Counted from the stretch's first letter, positions 28,151-40,986 are shown. The stretch is 64,000 bases of DNA from Lysobacter sp. BMK333-48F3 (GCF_019733395.1 NZ_JAIHOO010000001.1:2117001-2181000); one strand, 5' to 3'. The notes: generated by a model not told the origin, from the letters alone. Made by a program: numbers and translations.

Positions 28151-28519
28151 ATGACGTCTTTCGCTGCAGGGTTCCTGTTCGCCGGTTGGCTGGCGGTCGC
28201 GGCTTGCGCGCTGCTGTGGAGCGCGCGCCGGCCGCGTTGGTCGGCGCGCCTGCGGCCCGCGGTCGCCGGTGCGACCGTGGGCGCGATCGCCGGCGCGTTG
28301 GCGATCCAGGCCTTGTTCGCGCAGATGGCCGGCGTTTCGCTCGACCAGGCCATGGACGCGAGCGCATCGCCGCCGCTGCGCACGTTGATCTTCACCGCCT
28401 GGACCGCGACCAAACTGCTCGGCTCGGTATTGCTGCCGGCGTTGGGCTGGTTGATCGGCCTGGTCGTCGGCCTGTGGTGGGGCGCCAGGCGCCAGCGCGC
28501 GCAAGCGTCCGCCCTGTAG
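28151..28519 (+). CDS. Small membrane protein of unknown function
   Basis: This 122-residue protein has three predicted membrane helices: about 4-24 (AGFLFAGWLAVAACALLW), 36-56 (AVAGATVGAIAGALAIQALF) and 83-107 (AWTATKLLGSVLLPALGWLIGLVVGLWWG), ending in a basic tail RRQRAQASAL. I do not recognise a family. Its TAG stop codon lies within the GTAG head of a REP element that starts at 28516, so the C-terminus may have been cut or redefined by that element. No clear SD precedes the ATG and the upstream region is repeats, so the gene call is moderate. Confidence 0.65.
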   Translation: MTSFAAGFLFAGWLAVAACALLWSARRPRWSARLRPAVAGATVGAIAGALAIQALFAQMAGVSLDQAMDASASPPLRTLIFTAWTATKLLGSVLLPALGWLIGLVVGLWWGARRQRAQASAL

Positions 28520-28676
28520 GAGCGGCGTCGGCCGTGACCACAGTAGCGGTGCGCGCAAGCGTGGCGGCCGCAGCGCGGATTTGCGGACGGCTTGGCCAAC
28601 GTGTGGCAGTCGGCGGGCCGTGCACGGCTCGCGGTATTTCGCCGCTGCGGTGGTCGCGGCTCACGCCGCTCCTACA
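28516..28676. repeat. REP doublet overlapping a stop codon
   Basis: The forward arm starts GTAGGAGCGGCGTCGGCCGT at 28516 and the reverse arm ends in GCGGCTCACGCCGCTCCTAC near 28675, about 160 bp in all. The GTAG of the forward arm contains the TAG stop of the preceding membrane protein gene. The remaining bases to 28770 hold GAATCCCCAATCCC-type repeats. Confidence 0.82.
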
Positions 28677-28774
28677 GAGGGAGGACCGGCGCGTCGTCGT
28701 TGTCGGCTAGCGGTCGGGCCGCGCAACCATTGCTTTCGAATCCCCAATCCCGAATCCCCAATCCCGGCTTTCTG

Positions 28775-28796
28775 ATACTATAGGGGGGTATAGGAT
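28775..28796. promoter_or_regulatory. FrmR-type operator upstream of frmR
   Basis: An A/T-rich dyad ATACTATA - six G - TATAGGAT lies 27 bases before the frmR start. CsoR/RcnR-family repressors such as FrmR recognise AT-rich half-sites around a G or C tract, so this is a strong autoregulatory site candidate. The AT-rich halves stand out in otherwise GC-rich DNA and could also contain the -10 element. Confidence 0.8.
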
Positions 28797-28822
28797 GCCA
28801 GCCGCCTCCGGAGCCCGCCGTC

Positions 28823-29095
28823 ATGCCGCATTCGCCGGAAGAGAAAAAGCGCGTACTGACCCGGGTGCGCCGGATCAAGGGCCAGACCGAGGCGCTGGAG
28901 CGCGCGCTGGAGGCCGGCAGCGAATGCGCGGCGGTGCTGCAGCAGATCGCGGCGATCCGCGGCGCGATCAACGGGCTGATGTCGGAAGTGCTGGAAAGCC
29001 ACATCCGCGAGGAACTCGGCCAGGCCGTGGCCGACCGCGGACGCGACGCCAGCATCGACGAGATCGCCGCGTTGGTGCGCTCGTACCTGAAATGA
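28823..29095 (+). CDS. frmR: Formaldehyde-responsive repressor FrmR (CsoR/RcnR family)
   Basis: This 90-residue all-helical regulator starts [20 protein letters not shown]. It keeps Pro2 and Cys35 (SECAAVLQ), the pair that formaldehyde cross-links in E. coli FrmR to release DNA, and the His in ESHIREEL. It should repress the frm genes until formaldehyde appears. CCGGAG lies 10 bases before the ATG. It is first in frmR-frmA-frmB, 95 bp ahead of frmA, and its likely operator is visible just upstream. Confidence 0.95.
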   Translation: MPHSPEEKKRVLTRVRRIKGQTEALERALEAGSECAAVLQQIAAIRGAINGLMSEVLESHIREELGQAVADRGRDASIDEIAALVRSYLK

Positions 29096-29112
29096 CCGCG
29101 CATCCGACCTAA

Positions 29113-30312
<1,200 letters not shown>

Positions 30313-30319
30313 GCGCGAG

Positions 30320-30489
30320 TCCCTCACCCCAACCCCTCTCCCGCAAGCCGGAGAGGGGCTGAGGTGGCGAGCGTTACGCCGCTCAGCCAAGCGTAAAGGC
30401 AGTAGTTTCTTACCCTGTTGCGTGAGCGCCGAATGTTGTCCCTTCTCCCGCTTGCGGGAGAAGGTGCCCCGCAGGGGCGGATGAGGGCC
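30320..30489. repeat. Two CTCTCCCGC-type hairpin repeats between frmA and frmB
   Basis: A first palindrome CCCCTCTCC/GGAGAGGGG (30333-30358) with flanking CCCTCACCCC, and a second CCTTCTCCCGC/GCGGGAGAAGG (30441-30464) followed by TGCCCCGCAGGGGC and GATGAGGG. Both belong to a repeat also seen at 44785-44833. Neither has a T-run, so they are mobile-type palindromes rather than clear terminators. Confidence 0.8.
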
Positions 30490-30510
30490 ACGAGCGACCG
30501 AGAACCCGAC

Positions 30511-31341
30511 ATGCAACGAATCGAATCCCACGCCTGCCACGGCGGCCGCCAGGAAGTCTGGTCGCACACAGCGACCACGCTCGGCTGCGCGATGCGCTTC
30601 GGCGTCTACCTTCCGCCGCAGGCCGAACGCGAAGACTGTCCGGTGCTGTATTGGCTGTCGGGGCTGACCTGCACCGAGCAGAACTTCATCACCAAGGCCG
30701 GCGCGCAGCGCTACGCCGCCGAGCACGGGCTGATCCTGGTCGCGCCGGACACCAGCCCGCGCGGCGAGGGCGTGCCGGACGCGGAGGGCTACGACCTCGG
30801 CCAGGGCGCCGGCTTCTATCTCAACGCGACCCGGCCGAAATGGGCCGGCCACTACCGCATGTACGACTACGTGGTCGAGGAACTGCCGGCGCTGGTCGAC
30901 GCGCACTTCCCGACCGGCAGCGCGCGCGGCATCAGCGGCCATTCGATGGGCGGTCACGGCGCGCTGACCATCGCGCTGAAGAATCCGGGCCGCTACCGCA
31001 GCGTGTCGGCGTTCTCGCCGATCGCCGCGCCCTCGCACAGCCCCTGGGGCGAGAAAGCCTTCAGCGCCTACCTGGGCGACGACCGCGAGACCTGGAAGGC
31101 CTGGGACGCGACCGCGCTGATCGCCGGCGCGCGCGAGCGCCTGCCCTTGCTGATCGACCAGGGCGATGCCGACGAATTCCTGGTGCCGCAGCTCAAGCCG
31201 GAACTGCTGCGCATCGCCTGCGAGGTCGCCGGCCATCCGCTGCAACTGCGGATCCGTTCCGGCTACGACCACAGCTATTACTTCATCGCCAGCTTCATCG
31301 GCGAGCACATCGCCCACCACGCCGCCGCCTTGCGCGGCTGA
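30511..31341 (+). CDS. frmB: S-formylglutathione hydrolase
   Basis: This 276-residue alpha/beta hydrolase (esterase D family) starts at ATG 30511 (MQRIESHACHGG); upstream in-frame codons lie in repeat DNA. It frees formate and glutathione from the FrmA product. Motifs: YWLSGLTCTEQNFITKAGAQ (oxyanion region), GHSMGGHGAL (nucleophile Ser), the DQGDADEF Asp region, and GYDHSYYFI (catalytic His). It follows frmA by about 200 bp of repeat DNA, longer than the usual gap in frmRAB operons. Confidence 0.95.
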   Translation: MQRIESHACHGGRQEVWSHTATTLGCAMRFGVYLPPQAEREDCPVLYWLSGLTCTEQNFITKAGAQRYAAEHGLILVAPDTSPRGEGVPDAEGYDLGQGAGFYLNATRPKWAGHYRMYDYVVEELPALVDAHFPTGSARGISGHSMGGHGALTIALKNPGRYRSVSAFSPIAAPSHSPWGEKAFSAYLGDDRETWKAWDATALIAGARERLPLLIDQGDADEFLVPQLKPELLRIACEVAGHPLQLRIRSGYDHSYYFIASFIGEHIAHHAAALRG

Positions 31342-31461
31342 TCGGCGGTCGCGACCGCGGCACGCGTCATCGCGCGTGCCGCGTACGTCGTGTCGCCGGG
31401 CCGCTTTCGCCGGTTGCCTTTCGCTGGTTCCGTTTCGCTAGTTCCCGGCTCGCGGCTGCGT

Positions 31462-31806
31462 TCAAGCGGCGGTGACATCCCGCAATTCCCACCCGCTGCC
31501 CGCCAGCAGGCGCAGCCGATGCTTGATGATCGTGCCCGACAGCGCGGTGGTGACCACCAGGTCGATGCGCAGGTCGCGCTGTTCGCCGTGCACGGTCGCC
31601 GCCGGGTCGGTGGCGCCCAGGCTGGGATCGACGTCGTCGGGATCGGGCTGCTTGGCGCGCCAGCGCTCGAACAGGCCGTCGCCGCGCAGGGCGGCCTGCA
31701 GTTCTTCGGCGAAACCCTCGGCGCTGACCGCGCGGAACGACAACGCAGCGTCGCTGCCGCGGGCGCGTTCGCCGTCGGGCAGGGTGAGGTAGTAGCGGGT
31801 GGCCAT
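31462..31806 (-). CDS. Conserved small protein of unknown function
   Basis: This 114-residue soluble protein starts MATRYYLTLPDGERARG; a second ATG lies immediately upstream at 31809, and GAGG is 7 bases from the chosen one. It begins with beta strands, continues with an amphipathic helix (AVSAEGFAEELQAALR), an acidic Pro/Asp loop (KQPDPDDVDPSLGATDPAAT) and two strands (LRIDLVVTTALSGTIIKHRLRLLAG). I do not recognise a family. There are no Cys, membrane spans or signal. It is convergent with frmB and lies downstream of the XRE gene. Confidence 0.72.
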   Translation of the reverse strand: MATRYYLTLPDGERARGSDAALSFRAVSAEGFAEELQAALRGDGLFERWRAKQPDPDDVDPSLGATDPAATVHGEQRDLRIDLVVTTALSGTIIKHRLRLLAGSGWELRDVTAA

Positions 31807-31899
31807 CATGGCGCCTCGTGCGGAAGTTGCCGCCAGCCTAGGCCGGCGAACCTTGTTGGTTTGTGAACGCGCGAGGCGCGCAACGCCGGCGATCGCCGG

Positions 31900-32700
31900 T
31901 CAGCGCGCCGCGCCGCGGGGTCGGCGCCCGCCGCGCGCAGGCGCGGACGCGTCGTGCGCGTCCGCGTACTCGCTGCGCAGCGTCTCGATCAGCGAATAGA
32001 CCCAGGGCCGGGTGGCCAACAACAGGCCGACGCTGCGTCGCTTCGACGGCGGCAGACTGAGATCCAGTTCCGCGGATTCCTTGAACTCCGCCTGCAGGCG
32101 CTCCAGCTTGCGCCGCAGCACCGCCAGCGACGCCGCGCCCAATTCGCGGATGTCCAAGGCCAACAGGGCGTCCGACGACTGGAATCCGTCGAGCAGGAAC
32201 TCGCGGCTGGCCGCGCCCAGGTAGCGTGCGCGTACCGGGCCGTCGTCGCGCCAGGAAAAATCGCGCGGCACGCGCAGGCGCACCTTGTCGCCGGGCAGCA
32301 GTTCGGCCAGCGCCAAGCGGTCCAGGCGCGCCAGCAGGCGGGTCAGTTCGGCCGCGCTCAGGCCGAAACCGGCGCGGATCGCGTCGGTGCGCCAGCCCTG
32401 GCAGAGCAGGTGGAACACGGTCATCAGCCTCGGCGACCGCGCCAGTTCCGCCTCCTGCTTCGGGCTCAGGTGATGGGGCTGGTCGCGCGCGCCGCGGGCG
32501 CGCCGCGCGAGCTCGAAAAAGTCCAGGTCCAGCGCGGCGCAGATGCGCTCCAGCCGTTCCAGGTCGATGCGTCCGTTCGACAGCAGGCGTTTGACGGTGG
32601 GCTCCGACAGGTCCAACGCGCGGGCCAGATCGGCATAGCGCCAGCCGCGCTCCTTGAGCGTGGTCTTGAGCGCGGCGAGCAGGCGTTCGCGTTCGGCCAT
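31900..32700 (-). CDS. XRE-family (Cro/CI-type HTH) transcriptional regulator
   Basis: This 266-residue protein from ATG 32700 (MAERERLLAALKTTLKERGWRYADLARALDLSEPTVKRLLSNGRIDLERLERICAALDLDFFEL) has an N-terminal HTH_3 domain at about 5-65. The middle looks like a winged-helix or effector region (LMTVFHLLCQGWRTDAIRAGFGLSAAELTRLLARLDRLALAELLPGDKVRL), and the C-terminus is Arg-rich. The upstream in-frame extension to 32808 crosses into the divergent promoter. It faces away from the FAD oxidoreductase gene with about 120 bp between starts and is its likely regulator. Confidence 0.88.
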   Translation of the reverse strand: MAERERLLAALKTTLKERGWRYADLARALDLSEPTVKRLLSNGRIDLERLERICAALDLDFFELARRARGARDQPHHLSPKQEAELARSPRLMTVFHLLCQGWRTDAIRAGFGLSAAELTRLLARLDRLALAELLPGDKVRLRVPRDFSWRDDGPVRARYLGAASREFLLDGFQSSDALLALDIRELGAASLAVLRRKLERLQAEFKESAELDLSLPPSKRRSVGLLLATRPWVYSLIETLRSEYADAHDASAPARGGRRPRGAAR

Positions 32701-32819
32701 GGGGCGAAGGTGCGGGCAGTCGGAATGGAAGGGATCATAATCCGATACTTGTTTCGATGCGGTTGCTGTTTCCGATACCGGGCGGCCAAGGTGGGCCGGC
32801 CTCGTCAACGGTATCCGCC

Positions 32820-34241
32820 ATGTCCGCCGCCCTCGTGCCGCACCGCGCTACGCCGCTGTACCTCAACGACGTCCACTCCGGCCTCAACCGCACCGCCGTC
32901 GCCGGCCTGCTGCAGCCGCGCAGCCTGGAACAGGCCTGTGCGGCGGTGCGCGACTGCGCGCGCCTGGGCCGTTCGACCATCGCCGTGGGCGCCCGCCACG
33001 CCATGGGCGGCCAGCAGTTCCTGTCCGGCGGCTGGCTGCTGGATACCTCGGGCCTGGACCGCATCGTCGATTTCGACCCCGAGCGCGGCTTGCTCACCGT
33101 CGAGGCCGGCGTGCAGTGGCCGGCGTTGCTGGCATGGCTGGCGCGGCATCCGCACAACGTCCGCGGCTGGACCATCCGCCAGAAGCAGACCGGCGCCGAC
33201 GGTTTCAGCCTGGGCGGCGCTTTCGCCGCCAACATCCACGGACGCGGCCTGGCGTTCGCGCCCTTCGTCGAGGACGTCGAGTCCATCGTCCTGATCGATC
33301 ACCGCGGCGAGGCGCGCATCGCCGACCGCACGCGCGACGCCGAGTGGTTCGCCCTCGCCGCCGGCGGCTATGGCCTGTTCGGCCTGGTCGCGCGGCTGAC
33401 CCTGCGCCTGGTGCCGCGCTCGGTGCTGCGACGCGAAGTCGCGCTGCTGCGGGTAGGCGAACTGATCGCGCATCTGCAGGCGGCGATCGCCGACGGCTGC
33501 AGCTACGGCGACTTCCAGTTCGCGATCGACCCGGACAGCGACGATTTCCTCGATCTGGGCATCGCCTCGTGCTATCGCCCGCTCGCCGACGCCGTGCCCG
33601 ATCCGGCGCCGCGCCACCTCGGCGGCGAAGACTTCGCCCGCCTGCTGCGCCTGGCGCATACCGATCCGAGCCGCGCGTTCGCCGAATACGCCGCGTTCTA
33701 TGCGGCCACCGATGGCCAGCGCTACGCTTCCGACAGCCAGCAGGCCGGCGTCTACCTGAACGGCTACCACGCCGGCGTTGACGTAGCGCTGGGGCATTGC
33801 GGCTCGGAGATGATCACCGAGCTGTACGTGCCGCGCGAGCGCCTGGCCGAGTTCATGGCCGCGGCCGCCGCCTGCCTGCGCCGCCATCGCGCGCAGCCGA
33901 TCTACGGCACCGTGCGCCTGGTGCGCGCGGAACGCAGCAGCATGCTGGCCTGGGCGCGCGAGGATTGGGCCTGCATCGTGTTCAACCTGCACGTGCGCCA
34001 CGATCCGGCCGGCCGCGCCGCCGCGGCGGACGCGTTCCGCGGCCTGATCGACCAGGCCCTGGCCTGCCGCGGCAGCTACTACCTGACCTACCATCGCCAT
34101 GCCACGCGCGATCAGGTCGAAGCGGCTTACCCGCAGTTCCGCGCCTTCCTGCGGCGCAAGCGCGAGCTGGACCCGGACCGGCGCTGGGACAGCGACTGGC
34201 TACGCCACCACGAAGCGCTGTTCGCGCGAGCCGGCGCATGA
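32820..34241 (+). CDS. FAD-binding (PCMH-type) oxidoreductase
   Basis: This 473-residue protein from ATG 32820 (MSAALVPHRATPLYLNDVHSGLNRT) has a longer in-frame start at 32757 within the promoter region. The FAD_binding_4 domain shows RSTIAVGARHAMGGQQFLSGGWLLDTSGLDRI and GFSLGGAFAANIHGRGLAFAPFVEDVESIVLIDHRGE, followed by LAAGGYGLFGLVARLTLRLVPRS. The C-terminal substrate domain ends YPQFRAFLRRKRELDPDRRWDSDW, as in aldonolactone oxidase-like enzymes. It oxidises an unknown alcohol or lactone. Its stop overlaps an out-of-frame ATG, and the methyltransferase begins 10 bp later. Confidence 0.9.
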   Translation: MSAALVPHRATPLYLNDVHSGLNRTAVAGLLQPRSLEQACAAVRDCARLGRSTIAVGARHAMGGQQFLSGGWLLDTSGLDRIVDFDPERGLLTVEAGVQWPALLAWLARHPHNVRGWTIRQKQTGADGFSLGGAFAANIHGRGLAFAPFVEDVESIVLIDHRGEARIADRTRDAEWFALAAGGYGLFGLVARLTLRLVPRSVLRREVALLRVGELIAHLQAAIADGCSYGDFQFAIDPDSDDFLDLGIASCYRPLADAVPDPAPRHLGGEDFARLLRLAHTDPSRAFAEYAAFYAATDGQRYASDSQQAGVYLNGYHAGVDVALGHCGSEMITELYVPRERLAEFMAAAAACLRRHRAQPIYGTVRLVRAERSSMLAWAREDWACIVFNLHVRHDPAGRAAAADAFRGLIDQALACRGSYYLTYHRHATRDQVEAAYPQFRAFLRRKRELDPDRRWDSDWLRHHEALFARAGA

Positions 34242-34251
34242 ACGGCGGCGC

Positions 34252-35118
34252 ATGAACGGCGTGTCCACCGCGATGCTGGTCGCCGCTGCGAGCGTGCGCG
34301 ACGGCAGAGAGCGGGGCGAGCCGTCGGCGCAGGCGCAGCTCGCCCGTGCCTGCCTGGAACGCTGCGGCGCCGGTGGCCGCGGCCTGTTGCGCCTGGTCGA
34401 TCATGCGCTGGGGCGCTCCTGCCTGAGCGCGCTCGAGGCGCTGGCCCTGCCGGGGCTGCGTGGGCACTACGCCTGGCGCAAGCGGCGCATCGCGCAATGG
34501 GCCGATCGCGCCTGTGCGGACGCAGCGGCGCAGGCGGTGCTGATCGGCGCCGGTTACGACGGCCTGGGCTACGGCTTGGCGCAGCGGCATCCGCGGCTGC
34601 GAGTGTTCGAGCTCGACCGCGCCGATACCGTGGCGGTCAAGCGCGAGGCCTTGCGGAGCGTGCGCGCGCACGCTCCGCGCCTGCGGCTGCTGGCGACCGA
34701 TCTGCAGCGCGACGAGGCGCTGGGCGAGCTGTTCGCCGATCCCGGCTTCGATCCGGTCCGGCCGACCCTGTGCGTGGCCGAAGGCCTGTTGATGTACCTG
34801 CCGCCGGCGCGCGCGCAGCGCCTGCTGGGCGAACTGGCCCGGCGCCTGCCGCCGTGTTCGGTCTTGCTCGCCACGGCGATGGAACTGCGCCGCGGGCGGG
34901 CGCGTTTCCGGCGCGAGCGGCCGTGGGTGCGCGCCTGGCTGCGGCGGCGCGGCGAACCGTTCCGCTGGGGCTGCGAGCGCGACGCGATCGGCGCCTGGCT
35001 GGGCGCGTGCGGCTGGACGCTGCACGCGCTGGCCGAGCCGGAAGACTCGGACGATCCCGATCCGAGTCCCGGCGAATGGCTGTTCATGGCCGAGCGCGCG
35101 ACGTCGCCGCCGCGCTAG
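34252..35118 (+). CDS. SAM-dependent methyltransferase, leucine carboxyl methyltransferase (LCMT/PPM1)-like
   Basis: This 288-residue protein from ATG 34252 has the LCMT-type Rossmann fold: HYAWRKRRIAQWADRAC, SAM loop VLIGAGYDGLGYGLAQRHPRLRVFELDRADTVAVK, and VAEGLLMYLPPARAQRLLGELARRL. Bacterial members O-methylate small-molecule or polyketide carboxylates. It directly follows the FAD oxidoreductase, so both may modify one metabolite. The sequence CATGAACGGC occurs twice, 14 bp apart, across the junction; only the second ATG is in this frame. Confidence 0.87.
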   Translation: MNGVSTAMLVAAASVRDGRERGEPSAQAQLARACLERCGAGGRGLLRLVDHALGRSCLSALEALALPGLRGHYAWRKRRIAQWADRACADAAAQAVLIGAGYDGLGYGLAQRHPRLRVFELDRADTVAVKREALRSVRAHAPRLRLLATDLQRDEALGELFADPGFDPVRPTLCVAEGLLMYLPPARAQRLLGELARRLPPCSVLLATAMELRRGRARFRRERPWVRAWLRRRGEPFRWGCERDAIGAWLGACGWTLHALAEPEDSDDPDPSPGEWLFMAERATSPPR

Positions 35119-35124
35119 TCCGGC

Positions 35125-38604
<3,480 letters not shown>

Positions 38605-38736
38605 CGAGCGGCTACCTGGGAACGGGCAAGGTTCCGAGCCTAACCGCTGCCTCGGTGCCGGGGCCTGGGCTGGAAGTCCTGTGCCGTCGGACAGGGGGCG
38701 TCGCCGGTGCGGCGCTATCCGCGCTGCGCTCTACAC

Positions 38737-38823
38737 CCGTCATTGCCGCGAAGGCGGCAATCCAGAGACTTCAGAGCCATGTCGCGTTGAAGCCCTGGAT
38801 CCCCGCCTACGCGGGGATGACGA
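38737..38823. repeat. CGTCATTGCCGCGAAGGCGG / CTGGATCCCCGC-type repeat pair
   Basis: CCGTCATTGCCGCGAAGGCG leads to a GGCAATCCAG end, and CTGGATCCCCGCCTACGCGG to GGATGACG. Each half is a small hairpin (GCCGC/GCGGC; CCCCGC/GCGGGG), and they are arranged as an inverted doublet with shared ends (CGTCAT/ATGACG, ATCCAG/CTGGAT). This resembles repeats common in proteobacterial intergenic DNA. No gene is visible in 38605-38901. Confidence 0.75.
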
Positions 38824-38853
38824 GCAAAAGAAGGCGAGGTGGCCGCTTTAATC

Positions 38854-38888
38854 GATTCCCGATTCCCGATTCCCGATTCCCGATTCCC
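38854..38888. repeat. Five tandem copies of GATTCCC
   Basis: Five perfect heptamers are followed by CATTCCCAGC, ending 13 bases before the degV stop. The layout matches the array at 16209-16257. Confidence 0.88.
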
Positions 38889-38901
38889 CATTCCCAGCTC
38901 C

Positions 38902-39846
38902 TCACCCCTCGAACTGCGCCTGCTCCGCGGCGAAGCCCAGCGCCAGCGCGCCCTTGCCGACGTTGACCATGCCGGTCAGGCTCATCACGCTTTCGAACAA
39001 CTCGACGTTGTTCTCGGCGCAGGCCGCGCGCAGGCGGTCGTAGCCGGGCAGGGCGCGCAGCTCGGCCAGTTCGCCGCCGTAGCTCACGCACATCGTCGGC
39101 GTGGCCAGGCCGCCGGCGCTCTTGCGCGCGGCGAACTCGAACAGCTTCTGCGCGGCCTGGTCGTAGCCCTTGATCTTGGCCACCGGGCCGGTTTCGCCGC
39201 GGTTGCAATGCAGCACCGGCTTGATGTCCAGGGCGCTGCCGAGCGCGGCGCTGAGGAAACTGACGCTGCGGTCGCCGCGCACTCGGGTGCGCGCGCGCAG
39301 GTAGTTGAGGTCGCGCGGAATCAGATAGCCGTGGGTGTGCAGGGCCAGGTACTCGAGCCGGGCGCGGATCTTCGGCGCGCCTTCGCCGGCTTCGCGCAGC
39401 CGCGCCGCCTCGACCGCGGTCACGCCCTGGGCGGCGAACAGGTTCAAGGTGTCGATCACGCGCAGAGCGAACGGGGTGTGGATGCCGGCGGCGCTGCGCA
39501 CCGGCTTGTAGTCGTTGAGGATCGCGAAACTGGCCTGGTTGGCGTTCTCGTAGACCGGGCTGCGGGTCTTGGTGATGGTCAGGCAGAACACGTAGTCGTA
39601 GTCGATCGCCAACTGGCTGACGAACAGGTCGCGCACCTGCTGCACGGTGTACGGCGTGGTCTCGGCTTCGAAGCCGCGCTCGGCCAGATGGGTGTGCAGG
39701 AACTGCAGGGTCGCCTGCTCGTTGCGATGGTCCGCGAGCACGGCCTGGCCGATGCGTACGGTGATCGGCAACAGGTGGATATGGTGTCGTTCCAGGTACT
39801 CCAGCGGCAGGTCGCAAGCGGAGTCGACGACGATTCCAATGCGCAT
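38902..39846 (-). CDS. DegV family protein (fatty-acid-binding)
   Basis: This 314-residue cytosolic protein starts MRIGIVVDSACDLPLEYLERH, the canonical DegV opening (VDSxxDL). TPYTVQQVRDLFVSQL and FCLTITKTRSPVYENANQA fit the lipid-contact TxSxxxxP and (T/S)xTxSGxYxxA elements in altered form (KTRSPVYENA). The DegV/FakB fold binds a fatty acyl chain; in Firmicutes FakB hands fatty acid to the FakA kinase, but its role in xanthomonads is not established. No FakA is near. It has its own promoter region next to the isomerase gene, on the same strand. Confidence 0.9.
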   Translation of the reverse strand: MRIGIVVDSACDLPLEYLERHHIHLLPITVRIGQAVLADHRNEQATLQFLHTHLAERGFEAETTPYTVQQVRDLFVSQLAIDYDYVFCLTITKTRSPVYENANQASFAILNDYKPVRSAAGIHTPFALRVIDTLNLFAAQGVTAVEAARLREAGEGAPKIRARLEYLALHTHGYLIPRDLNYLRARTRVRGDRSVSFLSAALGSALDIKPVLHCNRGETGPVAKIKGYDQAAQKLFEFAARKSAGGLATPTMCVSYGGELAELRALPGYDRLRAACAENNVELFESVMSLTGMVNVGKGALALGFAAEQAQFEG

Positions 39847-39946
39847 GTTCCCCCCCGGGTCGTGGCTGGTATCAATCGAATGTTACGAGCATACCTTTTT
39901 GTGGCGACGATCACGCATCGGCTTTGCATCGCTTGGCGGGCCAGGT

Positions 39947-40585
39947 TCAGGTGCGCCGTTGCTGGCCCAGGGGCAACCTTGTCAGACGCTGCATCTCCGG
40001 ATCGTGAAGCAGCTCGGGATGCTGCAACGCGGCAAGCGCGAACTCGTGGGCGTCGTAGCCCCAGAACAGCTCGCTTCCGAACTTCAACGTAGGAACGCCG
40101 TAGACCCCGGCCGCGATCGCCGCGTCGGTATTGGCGCGCAGCGCGGTCTTGGTCGCCTCCGCGCCGAGCGCGGCCGGGTCAACGCCGAGCGCGTCGATCA
40201 CCGGCTGTAGCGCCTCGATGCCGTCGCCGGCCTGGCCGCGGCGCCAGATCCAGTCGAAGATCGCATCGACCGCCTCGGGCGTGCCGCCGGCGACGATGCA
40301 CAAACGCAACGCCGCGATCGGGTTGAACGGATGCGCCGGCGGGTAGCGCAGCTCGACCCCGTCGCGGCGCGCCTGCCACAGGGTGTGGCGATAGGTGAAC
40401 TCGCGCTTGCCGGGGATTTCCGCCGGCCCCTTCTGCCCGCGCGCCTGCAGCACCGCGGCGAACACGATCGGCACCGGTTCCACCGCCAGTTCGGCCAGGC
40501 GCGGGCGCAGCTTCTGCCAGTGCAGATAGGCGAACGGCGAGATGAAATCGAAGAACCAGCGCCGCTCGCCCGCCGCCGCGCTCAC
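39947..40585 (-). CDS. 2-hydroxychromene-2-carboxylate isomerase / DsbA-like GST kappa family protein
   Basis: This 212-residue protein starts at GTG 40585, which overlaps the TGA of DUF1761 (GTGA). It matches the HCCA isomerase/GST-kappa fold: RRWFFDFISPFAYLHWQKL (glutathione-site Ser in SPFAY), HPFNPIAALRLCIVAGG, GVYGVPTLKFGSELFWGYDAHEF (cis-Pro loop, substrate end). The family isomerises 2-hydroxychromene-2-carboxylate in naphthalene breakdown, but many members have other glutathione-linked roles. No aromatic degradation genes are near, so the substrate is open. Confidence 0.88.
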   Translation of the reverse strand: MSAAAGERRWFFDFISPFAYLHWQKLRPRLAELAVEPVPIVFAAVLQARGQKGPAEIPGKREFTYRHTLWQARRDGVELRYPPAHPFNPIAALRLCIVAGGTPEAVDAIFDWIWRRGQAGDGIEALQPVIDALGVDPAALGAEATKTALRANTDAAIAAGVYGVPTLKFGSELFWGYDAHEFALAALQHPELLHDPEMQRLTRLPLGQQRRT

Positions 40586-40986
40586 TTCCAGGCCCCGAGG
40601 ATCAGGCCGTACAGGGCGAACTGAAGGATGTGGTAGCCGCTGTCGATCATCCACAGCATCAGTCCGCGCTGGGCGAAGGCGTAGTTGATGCCGAAGCTCA
40701 TCGAGACGAAGAACAGGCCGACCACGAAGCCGACCCCGAAGCCGTCGGCGGCGTTGGCCGACGGCGGCAGGAACACCGCGAACACCAGCGCGGCCAGGAA
40801 GCTGCACGCGATCGCGGTGGCGAAGATCAGCGCCGGGTGGCGCGGCTGCGCGTCCGGGTCGATCCCGGCGGCGCGGCACCACTGTTTCTTGAACAAGGGC
40901 CCGTACCACAACCCGCCGAGCAGGAACGAAGACGCGGTCGCGGCGAGGATCGCCAGCCAGTTGAGTTCCAGGGTGGGCAGGGTCAT
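40582..40986 (-). CDS. DUF1761 membrane protein
   Basis: This 134-residue inner-membrane protein has four hydrophobic segments (NWLAILAATASSFLLGGLWYGPLF, LIFATAIACSFLAALVFAVFL, FGVGFVVGLFFVSMSFGINYAF, MIDSGYHILQFALYGLILGAW). The motif FLLGGLWYGPLFKKQW is the DUF1761 hallmark. GGAG lies 8 bases before the ATG. It is coupled by a 4-base overlap to the isomerase downstream. No function is known. Confidence 0.9.
   Translation of the reverse strand: MTLPTLELNWLAILAATASSFLLGGLWYGPLFKKQWCRAAGIDPDAQPRHPALIFATAIACSFLAALVFAVFLPPSANAADGFGVGFVVGLFFVSMSFGINYAFAQRGLMLWMIDSGYHILQFALYGLILGAWK

Noticed and set aside
30320..30489. Hairpins after frmA as standard intrinsic terminators
   Set aside because: No T-run follows either stem, and the sequence matches a dispersed repeat family.
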